A stretch of 22,495 nucleotides of DNA from a bacterium (lineage in GTDB: Bacteria; Cyanobacteriota; Vampirovibrionia; Gastranaerophilales; UBA9971). The DNA is taken from contig JBAWVS010000045.1 of the NCBI GenBank assembly GCA_037147175.1, positions 1-22,495 of the forward strand, read 5' to 3'. Within the stretch, counting starts at the first letter, position 1. The number at the start of each line of letters is the position of its first letter. Shown here one piece after another: positions 13,617-21,995 of the stretch. Both the position numbers and the translations under genes were made by a program. The notes under the pieces are model-generated. The model searched no databases. It had not been told where the DNA came from and saw only the letters and a list, made by a program, of their open reading frames with translations.

Positions 13617-14487
13617 TATTATGAAAAAATTTCTTTTTTTATTCCTAATTTGTATGAGTTTAACTTTGCCCGGCTTTGCTAAAGACATGACTTCTTCTGA
13701 TTATTATAATAGAGGATTCAACGAAGGCTCATCAGGTAAGTACACAGAAGCAATTGCAGATTTTACAAAAGCTATTCAGCTAAATCCCAATCAGGCTAAT
13801 GCTTATAGATTTAGAGGATTATGCAAAACTGAACTAAAAGACCGTATAGGTGCGATTGCCGACTACACAAAGTCTATACAGTTGAATTCCAATGATTCTG
13901 ATGCTTATTATCTCAGAGGAAGCAGTAAAGGACTATTAGGCAAGGACCTGGAAGCCATAATGGATTACACAAAGGCTATACAACTAAAGCCTGATAATTT
14001 TATTGCCTATCGCTCAAGAGGATTAAGCAAAGAAAAACTAAAAGATCATAAAGGCGCTATTGCTGATTGCACAAAAGCCATACAGCTAAAGCCAAATGAT
14101 GCACTTACTTACCGATTAAGAGGGCTAAGTAAAAGCTTCTTAGGCGACAATGCGGGAACAATTGCCGACTGTACAAAGGCTATACAACTAAATCCTAATG
14201 ATACTGATACTTATTATATTAGGGGTGCAAGTAAAATTAAATTAAAAGATTATACGGGAGGAATAGCCGATTTCACAAAGGCTATACAACTAAATCCTGA
14301 TAATGCTGATGCTTATTACAAAAGAGGGTTAAGTAAATCGATATTAAAACAGTATAAAGGTTCTATTGCGGATTTAACGCAAGCCAAGAATTTATATTTA
14401 AATCAAAATAATATGAAAAAAAATAAAGAAGTTTTGTTTTTTTTAAATGGGGTAAAGATACAAGCAAAACAGTATTAATAACCTTAA
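13568..14487 (+). repeat. Direct repeat at the 3' ends of two neighbouring genes
   Basis: CAGTATTAATAACCTTAA occurs at 13568-13585 and 14470-14487, followed in both by a similar AATATTAA stretch. In the first gene it is read as ...SINNL; in the second it supplies QY and the stop in another reading frame. The similarity is therefore at DNA level, pointing to recombination or duplication rather than conserved protein sequence. Confidence 0.6.
13621..14478 (+). CDS. Exported TPR-repeat protein
   Basis: 285 aa with a Sec signal peptide (MKKFLFLFLICMSLTLPGFAK, cut near residue 20) and seven 34-residue tetratricopeptide repeats from about residue 24 to 260, with consensus AYYxRGLSKxxLKDYxGAIADxTKAIQLNPND. 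TPR arrays are protein-binding scaffolds; this one would work in the periplasm or at the surface. The repeats are also alike at DNA level: ACAAAGGCTATACAACTAAA recurs at 13969, 14173 and 14275, exact multiples of 102 bp apart, so repeat number may change by slippage or recombination. The ribosome binding site is GGAGATA. It follows the other exported gene by 28 nt and is probably co-transcribed with it. Its binding partner is unknown. Confidence 0.88.
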   Translation: MKKFLFLFLICMSLTLPGFAKDMTSSDYYNRGFNEGSSGKYTEAIADFTKAIQLNPNQANAYRFRGLCKTELKDRIGAIADYTKSIQLNSNDSDAYYLRGSSKGLLGKDLEAIMDYTKAIQLKPDNFIAYRSRGLSKEKLKDHKGAIADCTKAIQLKPNDALTYRLRGLSKSFLGDNAGTIADCTKAIQLNPNDTDTYYIRGASKIKLKDYTGGIADFTKAIQLNPDNADAYYKRGLSKSILKQYKGSIADLTQAKNLYLNQNNMKKNKEVLFFLNGVKIQAKQY

Positions 14488-14518
14488 TAAATATTAATTG
14501 TGTGAGGATTAAATAAAA

Positions 14519-14890
14519 ATGTTTAAAAAAATGTTTGCTGCTGTTGTCGGCGGTATAGGTGTCGGGCTGAATAAAAAAATGGTTTTCAAATGCCATGTCC
14601 GGCAATTATTGAAAAAAGCTCCCGGAATTAATTCAAAAAGCTTTTCTGCTGCATTTATTGATGATATGGTGGAAACCTACCTTAATTGGATAGAAAATAA
14701 TTCTGAATACCAAGATATAACAAGTCAAACTGATGGGTTGGAGTTGTATTTATTAACCTTTTTGAAATTAATTCGCCCTGACATTTATGAACTTAATTTG
14801 TCAAAAGAAGAAATTTATCATTGTTTCTTACTCCAAATGAATTTATTAAACAAACATAATATTTCTTGGCAAAGAAGTTTAGTCCTGTAA
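14519..14890 (+). CDS. Hypothetical protein (123 aa)
   Basis: The ATG follows GTGTGAGG by about 11 nt. The first 20 residues hold a short hydrophobic glycine-rich stretch (MFAAVVGGIGVGLNKKM), too short for a clear membrane segment or signal peptide. The rest is predicted helical, with an acidic middle (DDMVETYLNWIENNSEYQD) and a leucine-rich end. No family is recognised. It lies 40 nt after the TPR gene and may be the third gene of that transcript. After it comes an AT-rich stretch with a small hairpin, then a broken gene. The frame and a fair ribosome binding site support a real gene. Confidence 0.55.
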   Translation: MFKKMFAAVVGGIGVGLNKKMVFKCHVRQLLKKAPGINSKSFSAAFIDDMVETYLNWIENNSEYQDITSQTDGLELYLLTFLKLIRPDIYELNLSKEEIYHCFLLQMNLLNKHNISWQRSLVL

Positions 14891-15015
14891 TTTGGCATCA
14901 AAATAATTAAATATTTATTCCGGCAAATGGCTCTTAGGTCAGGTTATACTTGGATTTTATCAGCACAGGCATGTGATTATTGATTTATTTCAGCGCAGAG
15001 CTTTCGGGCCTAGAG

Positions 15016-15656
15016 CCTGAGAACCTTTATTTTCAAAGAATGCCAACATTTAAACAGGTATTTTATAACTCATTCAGACAAAGGGGCTTACCTTAATAAC
15101 ATTCCATTTATAAAAAACAATATCAGCTTTTATGAAGATATAGAACTAAGAATACAGTTTCCATATATTGAAGAGGACAAAAAAGTAATTTATTTGACAA
15201 AGGAAGAACTTCTTTCAAAAGATATTGATAAAAAAGCAAGATTTCCTCAATATGCATGCGGGGTTCCAACGCTGCATTACAAAAGTAATATTATATATGA
15301 CAATCTTTTTACGTACTCTAAAAAAATAATTGCAGCAAGCGCAACGATGCAGCTTGATATATGTAATACATTTAAGAACCCCTAACAGTAATTTAATTAA
15401 TATTTATAAAGAATATTTTAATGAGTCAATTACCGGACTAATTGCCTCTTATGATAAAGATTGCATTATAAAAAGTGCCAAAGAAGCACTATGCGGTGAA
15501 GAAGTTACTGATAAAAGCATCCTACAAAGGAATGAAGCAAAGAAAAAAGCTAAGGTGCAAGGTTTAACAGATTTAAATAAAAAAAACAGAAAAGAATATG
15601 AAATCCTTACAAAAGAGGATATTGAGGAGGTGAAACGCTTTAAGCAAAACAAATAA
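15016..15656 (+). pseudogene. Truncated and frameshifted gene remnant
   Basis: Two overlapping frames read as one protein if the C run at 15379-15382 were one base shorter. The first frame is open from about 15013 (...FKECQHLNRYFITHSDKGAYL...) and stops after CNTFKNP; the second continues NSNLINIYKEYFNESITGL and ends in a lysine-rich tail EEVKRFKQNK. There is no start codon with a ribosome binding site in the first frame, so the 5' end also appears lost. The stretch KKIIAASATMQLD resembles the S-A-T motif of SF2 helicases, so it may derive from a replication or helicase gene. That is weak evidence on its own. It lies just before xis-int, where integrative elements often keep replication genes. 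Confidence 0.55.
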
Positions 15657-15764
15657 AGTAGTCAAAATCCTTAATTATATAAAAAAAGCTAAAAATAAAA
15701 ATTAAACAAAATAAGACAAAAACCCTTACTATTAGAGATTTTGTAATCATTTTAGGAGATAAAA

Positions 15765-15941
15765 ATGAGTAACCTTTTAGATATTAAACAAACTTCGGAA
15801 ATTTTGAATATGAAGGTCCCTACCCTCTACCGTTGGGTTCATGAAAGAAAGATACCGTTTGTCAAAATGGGTAATAAATTAAGATTTAAAGAAAATGAAA
15901 TTTTGGATTTTATTGAACAAAATTCCTTTAGTATTCAGTAA
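15765..15941 (+). CDS. Excisionase-like MerR/HTH_17 protein
   Basis: A 58-aa protein with a strong TAGGAG ribosome binding site 5 nt before the ATG. It is one winged-helix domain of the HTH_17/excisionase type: LDIKQTSEILNMKVPTLYRW, then the wing ERKIPFVKMGNKLRFKENEI. Such proteins bind beside att sites, bend DNA and direct the integrase toward excision. It lies 66 nt before int on the same strand, the typical xis-int order. It could also regulate int transcription. It is too short for most gene callers' comfort, but the domain is complete. Confidence 0.85.
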   Translation: MSNLLDIKQTSEILNMKVPTLYRWVHERKIPFVKMGNKLRFKENEILDFIEQNSFSIQ

Positions 15942-16007
15942 CAACAGGGCGTACGAACCGACCAACACACGTTAAAATTAATATGTAAGGCAATTAAGGC
16001 ATATAAA

Positions 16008-17144
16008 ATGGCAACAGTTTTAAAACGCACATGGAAAACCAAAAAAGGCAAGAACACATCCTGGCAGGTAAATTGTCAGGATGCTTTTGGCAACAGGATT
16101 CTTGAAAGCGGATTTAAAACCAAAGTAGAAGCTGAAGCAAGGTTGGCTAAGATTCTTTCTGAAGTACAAGCCGGCAATAATATTACACAAAATAAAGAAA
16201 TGACTTTTAATGATGCTGCAAAGCTTTATATGGAGTTGCATGCGGAAATTCATTGCAAAAAATCCACGGTTGAAGGATATAAAGGCTATTTGAAAAATCA
16301 TATATTGCCTTATATCGGCAAAATGAAACTGATTGATGTTACGCCTATTACAATTCAAAAGTTCTTGCAGGAAAAACTTAAGACTACACTATCAAAAGAA
16401 ACGATTAACAAACTTTTGGTTTTTACGGGCAGTATTTTTCAAAAAATGATAGATGACGAAATAATTTTAAAAAATCCGGTCAAAAAAGTTAAAAAGCTTA
16501 AAGTTGAGCATAAAGAAGAAATAAAAATCCTTTCTATTGCTGAATTAAACGCACTTGTAGAAACAACCAGAACTCATTTCCCTGATTTCTTCCCCCTTTT
16601 ATTTACTGCATTAATGACCGGCATGAGACAGGGCGAGTTATTGGGCTTAGAGTGGAACAAAATAAACTGGATAACAAATAAAATAAATGTTGATAAAAAT
16701 TACACGCATGGTGCGGTATGTTCTCCAAAAACAAAATATTCAATCAGGAAAATTGATATGTCTCAGGAACTTGCTAAAGTTCTTAAAATTTGGCGGTTGC
16801 AATGCCCACACAGCAAGAATGACCTTGTTTTCCCTAATTCCAACGGCGAATATATGGATGCAAATAATATGGTAAAAAGGCGTTTTGTACCTGCTCTAAG
16901 ACGCACCGGGCTCGATAAAATACGTTTTCATGACTTGCGGCATACTTATGTTTCGCTTCTTCTGACTGAAAATATTCCTATTAAATATATTCAAAGACAG
17001 GTCGGACACTCTTCAATTCAGGTAACGATGGATATTTACGGTCATATCATGCCGGAAACTGCAGAACAAAGTGTAAAAGTGCTTGACAATCTGTTCAGGA
17101 AAGAAAAAACAGACGAAACAGCTCCTCTATATGCTATTGGGTAA
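16008..17144 (+). CDS. int: Tyrosine site-specific integrase
   Basis: A 378-aa phage-type integrase. The N-terminal arm-binding domain (residues about 1-60) is followed by a SAM-like core-binding domain (about 65-160) and the catalytic domain (about 170-360). Catalytic residues are visible: R207 in TGMRQGE, a beta-hairpin lysine near K241/K243, H308 and R311 in HDLRHT, H334 in VGHSS and the nucleophile Y344 in MDIYGH. All are intact, so the enzyme should be able to integrate and excise the element at the tRNA-Arg anticodon loop. The gene points toward the right att repeat, 1.4 kb away. No ribosome binding site stronger than AAGG is seen. The cargo membrane gene lies between it and the boundary. 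Confidence 0.96.
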   Translation: MATVLKRTWKTKKGKNTSWQVNCQDAFGNRILESGFKTKVEAEARLAKILSEVQAGNNITQNKEMTFNDAAKLYMELHAEIHCKKSTVEGYKGYLKNHILPYIGKMKLIDVTPITIQKFLQEKLKTTLSKETINKLLVFTGSIFQKMIDDEIILKNPVKKVKKLKVEHKEEIKILSIAELNALVETTRTHFPDFFPLLFTALMTGMRQGELLGLEWNKINWITNKINVDKNYTHGAVCSPKTKYSIRKIDMSQELAKVLKIWRLQCPHSKNDLVFPNSNGEYMDANNMVKRRFVPALRRTGLDKIRFHDLRHTYVSLLLTENIPIKYIQRQVGHSSIQVTMDIYGHIMPETAEQSVKVLDNLFRKEKTDETAPLYAIG

Positions 17145-17282
17145 TTTTTTTATTTAATTGGGTATAATCAGGTACAATTATATATAGATAATGCTGATAA
17201 AAAATCTCTTGCTGACATTATTTCAAAAGGTTATCTTATAAAATACGGTCAAACTCGTGGGGCTTGGTATTCTAAACCATAA
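17145..17282 (+). pseudogene. Remnant of a winged-helix C-terminus after int
   Basis: Directly after the integrase stop, and in the same frame, 45 codons stay open to a TAA at 17280. The end, LADIISKGYLIKYGQTRGAWYSKP, resembles the last helix and wing found at the C-terminus of Fic-type or divergent-AAA (AlbA-type) proteins. No start codon or ribosome binding site is present, so it is probably a leftover of a removed gene. Alternatively the integrase once extended further. The coding likeness is short, so confidence is low. Confidence 0.35.
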
Positions 17283-17285
17283 GGA

Positions 17286-18260
17286 TTAATAATTTACCAT
17301 TGTTAATCGCTTTTCAACTATTCGTTGAAAAATTTCTTTATTTTCTAAAATTTCTTCCATATGCCTAACATCAGTTATAACTGGTTGAAGTTTTTGATCT
17401 ATATCATCAAATTGATTTTTTATTTCAAAAGAAATACTATCTAATTTAGCGACATCAGAAGGACTTAAATTAACTTTATCCATAATATTTTCAAATTGTT
17501 GGATTAAATACATAATTTTCTTATAGTTAGTTGCTACGTTTTGTCTTGATGCAAATTTAGAAGACAGATAAGGTAATTCAGGATGATAAGTATTATTATT
17601 TGCAAAGTTATAATTATTTAATCTGTTTTTAATTTGAATTGTATTTTTATTTAGATTTTCTTTTCTGTTATTTACATTAAAATACCAAGAGTTAATTTTC
17701 TTTATATCATTGTTTGTATCAATTGATTTGCTTTGCAAATAAGTCAATCGATTTCGCACATATTTTAATGCATCACTTTTTTGATTAGTTACATAATTGT
17801 CAAATTTCAAATTATCGTATAAAAGAATCATATCCTGCAAAGCGTTATTTATTTCTTCATTTTCTTCATCTTTATTTGTATCAATAATAGTTTCTTGATC
17901 AGATAATTTAATTTTTATATTTTCGTTTATTACTTCCATATTATTATGAATAACATTGGGAAAAGAATTAGCTTGGCTCGCCCAAAATAATGAAATCAAA
18001 GTGAAAAATATTGATAAACCTTTACTAAACTCTTTGGAATCATGGTTTCCAATAAAATTAAAATGATTTAAATGGACACCAAAAGAATATAAGATAATAG
18101 TCCCTGTTATTGCAAAAATTAAGTTGATTATTATGTTTAAAAACTGATTTAGCTCACAAACACCGCAGAAGACAACTGCCACTATAAATAAGATTATTGC
18201 AAAACAAAAAAACTTTTTTCTTGTTTTGCTATTATTATTTTTAACTTTACAAGACCTCAC
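17286..18260 (-). CDS. Membrane-anchored coiled-coil protein, unknown
   Basis: 324 aa from a GTG start; AAAGGAA lies about 13 nt upstream. A basic N-terminus precedes three hydrophobic segments (residues about 17-35, 41-60 and 82-97), and then about 220 residues of charged, asparagine-rich helical sequence. That part ends in a probable coiled coil (KNQFDDIDQKLQPVITDVRH and onward). The layout is a membrane anchor with a long soluble domain. No catalytic motif or known family is seen. It is the only sizeable minus-strand cargo gene in the element, sits between int and the right att site, and has asparagine/lysine-rich composition. Cargo at element ends is often a defence or exclusion gene, but that is only context. 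Confidence 0.7.
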   Translation of the reverse strand: MRSCKVKNNNSKTRKKFFCFAIILFIVAVVFCGVCELNQFLNIIINLIFAITGTIILYSFGVHLNHFNFIGNHDSKEFSKGLSIFFTLISLFWASQANSFPNVIHNNMEVINENIKIKLSDQETIIDTNKDEENEEINNALQDMILLYDNLKFDNYVTNQKSDALKYVRNRLTYLQSKSIDTNNDIKKINSWYFNVNNRKENLNKNTIQIKNRLNNYNFANNNTYHPELPYLSSKFASRQNVATNYKKIMYLIQQFENIMDKVNLSPSDVAKLDSISFEIKNQFDDIDQKLQPVITDVRHMEEILENKEIFQRIVEKRLTMVNY

Positions 18261-18484
18261 TATAGTCGAAAAATTCCTTTATTATAAATTTATATACAAA
18301 TATCATGTACAATGATAAACATGGCAATAAAGAAATGCAAATATATTGGCTCTAAATTCTGAAATTTAATACATTTGGACTAGTTGAGTTCTTTTAAGTT
18401 TTAAACCCTTATGAATAGGCTTTTAAAACCAGAATGAAACAGGATTGCAACAAAGTGGCATTTTTAGCCCAAAAAACTAAAAAA

Positions 18485-18507
18485 TCGACCACTTGCAGAA
18501 GGGTCGA
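18485..18507 (-). terminator. Element-borne terminator downstream of tRNA-Arg
   Basis: On the minus strand TCGACC and GGTCGA form a 6-bp stem with an 11-nt loop, followed by TTTTTT and a second T-run. It lies about 30 nt beyond the tRNA 3' end, inside the element. It replaces the original host terminator that is now stranded at 580-602. Confidence 0.65.
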
Positions 18508-18524
18508 AATCCAGTTATATATTG

Positions 18525-18611
<87 letters not shown>

Positions 18612-18671
18612 AACTTTATATATATATTTAACACAGAAATTTTTTAAAATAAATAGATTTTTTCAAAAATG

Positions 18672-20120
18672 TTAAATTCGGCTTAAGAAAAATTTTTCCA
18701 ACCCCTGAGAAATCCCTGTAGCAGCTTTTTCCTGAAATTCCGGAGTAATCAGTAAATCATATTCATCAGGATTTATCATAAAACCCACCTCTACAAGCAC
18801 AGAAGGCACTTCAGTCGGTCTGGTAAGCACAAAACTACTGTACAAAACTCCTAAATCCTTAAAACAAGTAGCCGAAACAAGACTTTGTTGAATACTTTTT
18901 GCCAGTGCAAGAGATTGAAGATGATAATAATAAGTAGTTGTTCCGTGCTCTTCATATGGATTTTTTCCGTCAGGAAGAGCATTATTATGAATACTTACTA
19001 CGACCTGGGCTTTTTTTAAATTTGCTTTATCAACCCTATCGTTAAGCTCGACATCTTTATCAGACTCTCTTGTCATGACGACCTTAGCACCCTTTTTTTC
19101 AAGAATTTTCTTAAGTTTTTTAGCAATTTCAAGATTAATTGATTTTTCCGGAACCGCTGTCGGACCTACAGCCCCTAATTCTGTTCCGCCATGCCCTGCA
19201 TCAATACAAACTATTTTTCCTTTTAGTGGATGTCTGTGATTTACATGCGGAGGTTTTCTAAGTCTTATAACAAGTGTATTTCCTTCATAATAATACTTAT
19301 AACCCCAAAATTGTTTTGAATTTATTTTTAAATCAAGGTTTAAATAGTCGTTTGATTCCTGAGTCCATTTTAATTCTTCAAAAAAAGCGTTTGTATTATT
19401 ACAAAAAAACAAATCAGCCCCTGCTTTAACTCCGAAAAGTTTGAAATTTATTTTATTTTCAGAGATTTGATCAATTAAAAACGGTGTTTTTTGGACAAGC
19501 GGAAATTTTAGGTATACATAGTTTTTATCAGAATCAATATTTAAAATGTTCAAAATATTTTCAGAAACAGAATTTATTTCCTGCAAAAACCGGACATCAT
19601 TTTCAGAAATCCACCCGCTCACAGAATCAGAATAATTGAATCTGTAAGAATTTTCTATTTTCCCCGTAATATTAAGCAAAGTACCCACAGGAAGAGGCGT
19701 AAGCCTGTTTTGCGCAGGATATGTCCTTGTTACTGCATAATCTTTTGTAATTTCGGCTACAGCAACCATAGGAGCCGGTGCAACAACACAAGGAGTTGTT
19801 TTTTTAATTTCAGGAACATTTATCGTGTAAGTTATTTCATTTACGGCATGCTCTTTGGAAGATTTTATGTTTATATTGTTAACACCTTTATTTAAGCCGA
19901 CCATTTGCACAAAACCACCGTTTGGTGAAAGTTTTACACTTTGGTTGTTGATTACAAGGTCTGCACCAGGTTCGGTATTCCCTACGATAAAGGTTGAAGT
20001 GGCATTTATTACCGCACAGTTTTTCGGGTAAATTATTTCGAGTTTTACACTGTCTTCTGCAAAAACAGGCATTAACGTTACAAATAGTAAAGTCAGTAAA
20101 CCAATGAATATAAGCCTCAT
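18672..20120 (-). CDS. N-acetylmuramoyl-L-alanine amidase (Amidase_3), exported
   Basis: 482 aa with a signal peptide (MRLIFIGLLTLLFVTLMPVFA, cut after Ala21). A Glucodextranase-B-like Ig-type domain (about 35-102, GNTEPGADLVINNQSVKLSP) is followed by an SH3-like segment (about 120-178, ending GWISENDVRFL) and an AMIN-like beta region (about 195-290). The zinc amidase follows from residue 300: DAGHGG (H310), E325, VSIHNN (H378) and catalytic VEVGF (E444). It would cleave the amide between muramic acid and the peptide stem, splitting septal peptidoglycan. GGGAGAAAACTC precedes the ATG. It is divergent from minC, linking two cell-division functions. All metal ligands are present. Confidence 0.93.
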   Translation of the reverse strand: MRLIFIGLLTLLFVTLMPVFAEDSVKLEIIYPKNCAVINATSTFIVGNTEPGADLVINNQSVKLSPNGGFVQMVGLNKGVNNINIKSSKEHAVNEITYTINVPEIKKTTPCVVAPAPMVAVAEITKDYAVTRTYPAQNRLTPLPVGTLLNITGKIENSYRFNYSDSVSGWISENDVRFLQEINSVSENILNILNIDSDKNYVYLKFPLVQKTPFLIDQISENKINFKLFGVKAGADLFFCNNTNAFFEELKWTQESNDYLNLDLKINSKQFWGYKYYYEGNTLVIRLRKPPHVNHRHPLKGKIVCIDAGHGGTELGAVGPTAVPEKSINLEIAKKLKKILEKKGAKVVMTRESDKDVELNDRVDKANLKKAQVVVSIHNNALPDGKNPYEEHGTTTYYYHLQSLALAKSIQQSLVSATCFKDLGVLYSSFVLTRPTEVPSVLVEVGFMINPDEYDLLITPEFQEKAATGISQGLEKFFLSRI

Positions 20121-20259
20121 GAGTTTTCTCCCATTTTTAACTCAACAAATCATTGAATAAATTTTTATCTTGAATGAAAATTGTTTTAATAAATATACAA
20201 CAAGTATCGTTAAAGTGAAAATGGTTTTATTTAAAAGCACATGGAATTTGTTAAAAACC

Positions 20260-20288
20260 TTGTCATAAAACTAAATAAAGACTATGAA
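20260..20288 (+). promoter_or_regulatory. Possible minC promoter
   Basis: TTGTCA (20260-20265) and TATGAA (20283-20288) are separated by 17 bp, 58 bp before the minC ATG. The -10 box is a poor match. The 225-bp divergent gap between the amidase gene and minC must also hold the amidase promoter. Confidence 0.3.
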
Positions 20289-20345
20289 TCTTTTCATATA
20301 CTTGTTATAAATTAATTATTACAAGCTAAGAGGTAAGAGAAACGA

Positions 20346-21119
20346 ATGAATGAGGTTTTATTGACAAAGCAATCTGTGTCAGCTTCATTATTAGCAGAAG
20401 AAATTTTAATTGACCTAAGTTCTACAGGTTCTTTTGAAAATATATTGTTTGAACTTACCAATATTATTGAACAAACCAACCTTCGTGGTAAAAATGTAAA
20501 AATAAATTTTGGAGATTTATCTCTTACTCAAAACATGCTTTTAAGCCTGCATGCAGTCTTAAAAGGTTATGAAATGAATATAAAAATGATTTTTTCAAGT
20601 TCAATTGAAACAAAAATAGCCGCTGTAGAAGCCGGTCTAACTGTTTCAGGCGAAAAAATTGAAACAAAAAAACAAAATGTTTCCTCTGAACCAACAACAG
20701 TAGAACAAAAAGACGAAGACAAACTCGTTACGGCAATGAACAACGTACTTTCTGAAAGTCAGGAAATTGTAAAAGAAAATACTTTATACATAAAACAAAC
20801 CTTAAGATCCGGTCAAAAGATTGAACACGAGGGAAACATTGTTATTATAGGCGATTGCAAAGCAGGTTCTGAGATTGTAGCAACAGGCGACATTACGATA
20901 TGGGGAGTTTTGGGCGGGATCGCCCATGCCGGATCAAAGGGCGATATTAATGCTAAAATAAGAGCTTTCAGAATTAACGCTATTCAACTCAGAATAGCAG
21001 CTTTACTTGCAAGAAAGCCTGATGCTGTTGAATTAGAAAAAACTGATAAACACAATCAATTTACTCCGGAAGAAGCAAAAATTAATAACGGAGAAATTGT
21101 TATTTATACAGATTACTAA
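20346..21119 (+). CDS. minC: Septum site-determining protein MinC
   Basis: 257 aa. The N-terminal domain (about 1-100) is the FtsZ-inhibiting module, here divergent. A charged linker (about 100-135, EQKDEDKLVTAMNN) joins it to the C-terminal beta-helix, whose hallmark runs are unmistakable: RSGQKIEHEGNIVIIGDCKAG, then ATGDITIWGVLGGIAHAG, ending INAIQLRIAALLARKP. MinC, recruited to the membrane by MinD, blocks FtsZ assembly away from midcell. The ribosome binding site is AAGAGG. It leads the minCDE operon; minD follows after 52 nt. Confidence 0.93.
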   Translation: MNEVLLTKQSVSASLLAEEILIDLSSTGSFENILFELTNIIEQTNLRGKNVKINFGDLSLTQNMLLSLHAVLKGYEMNIKMIFSSSIETKIAAVEAGLTVSGEKIETKKQNVSSEPTTVEQKDEDKLVTAMNNVLSESQEIVKENTLYIKQTLRSGQKIEHEGNIVIIGDCKAGSEIVATGDITIWGVLGGIAHAGSKGDINAKIRAFRINAIQLRIAALLARKPDAVELEKTDKHNQFTPEEAKINNGEIVIYTDY

Positions 21120-21171
21120 TCTGGTTAGACAAATTTATAGGTGGTTAACAACAATAGGAGACCTTTAAAAC

Positions 21172-21984
21172 ATGAGCGGAAGAGTCATCGTAGTAACATC
21201 AGGGAAGGGTGGGGTCGGTAAAACCACATCAACCGCAAATATAGGTACTGCTTTAGCCAAAAATGGCGCTAAAGTTGTTATGATTGATACTGATATCGGA
21301 TTAAGAAACCTTGACCTTTTAATGGGTCTGGAAAACAGAATAGTTTACACACTTATTGATGTAATAGAAGAAAAATGTAAACTTCAACAGGCGCTTGTAA
21401 AAGATAAGAAAAATCCAAACCTTGCACTACTTGCTGCTGCTCAAACAAGAGATAAATCGGCCGCAAGTCCCGAGCAAATGGTTCAAATTTGCAATCAATT
21501 GAAAGAAGAATTTGATTTTGTTATGGTTGACTGTCCTGCGGGAATAGAACAGGGCTTCCAAAATGCAATAGCCGGTGCTAATGAAGCTATAATTATTACA
21601 ACTCCTGAAATGTCAGCGGTTAGAGATGCTGACAGAATTATAGGACTTCTCGAATCAAAAGAAGATATTTTAAACTACAAACTGGTTCTTAACAGAGTAA
21701 GACCCAAAATGATTCAATCAAACGATATGTTGGGTGTTAATGATGTAACTGATATTCTTTCAGTGAAGCTTCTTGGAGTTATTCCTGAAGATGAAAACAT
21801 TATTATAAGCACAAACAGAGGCGAACCTATTGTCAACATGGAAAACACTAAAGCCGGTACAGCGTATATGAACATTGCAAAAAGAATTATGGGTGAAGAA
21901 ATAGAAATTCCTGATTTCGAAACGCCACCTCCCACTTTTATGGACAGAGTGAAGAATTTCTTCTTAGCAACAGCGAATTCATAG
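21172..21984 (+). CDS. minD: Septum site-determining ATPase MinD
   Basis: A 270-aa deviant-Walker-A ATPase: GKGGVGKTT at residues 11-19, DTD at 39-41, and the Walker B region MVDCPAGIE (118-126). The C-terminal amphipathic helix FMDRVKNFFLA is the membrane-targeting sequence. ATP-bound dimers sit on the membrane, recruit MinC and are released by MinE. TAGGAG precedes the ATG. Length and motifs are standard. Confidence 0.97.
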   Translation: MSGRVIVVTSGKGGVGKTTSTANIGTALAKNGAKVVMIDTDIGLRNLDLLMGLENRIVYTLIDVIEEKCKLQQALVKDKKNPNLALLAAAQTRDKSAASPEQMVQICNQLKEEFDFVMVDCPAGIEQGFQNAIAGANEAIIITTPEMSAVRDADRIIGLLESKEDILNYKLVLNRVRPKMIQSNDMLGVNDVTDILSVKLLGVIPEDENIIISTNRGEPIVNMENTKAGTAYMNIAKRIMGEEIEIPDFETPPPTFMDRVKNFFLATANS

Positions 21985-21995
21985 GAGAACAATAA

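Noticed and set aside
13621-14478. CRISPR-like regular repeats
   Set aside because: The 102-bp periodicity is the 34-codon TPR unit inside an open frame, with no spacers.
15016-15042. ENLYFQRM, identical to a TEV protease site, in one frame near 15013-15036
   Set aside because: The frame ends shortly after and has no start; there are no vector sequences around it, so it is coincidence rather than a cloning trace.
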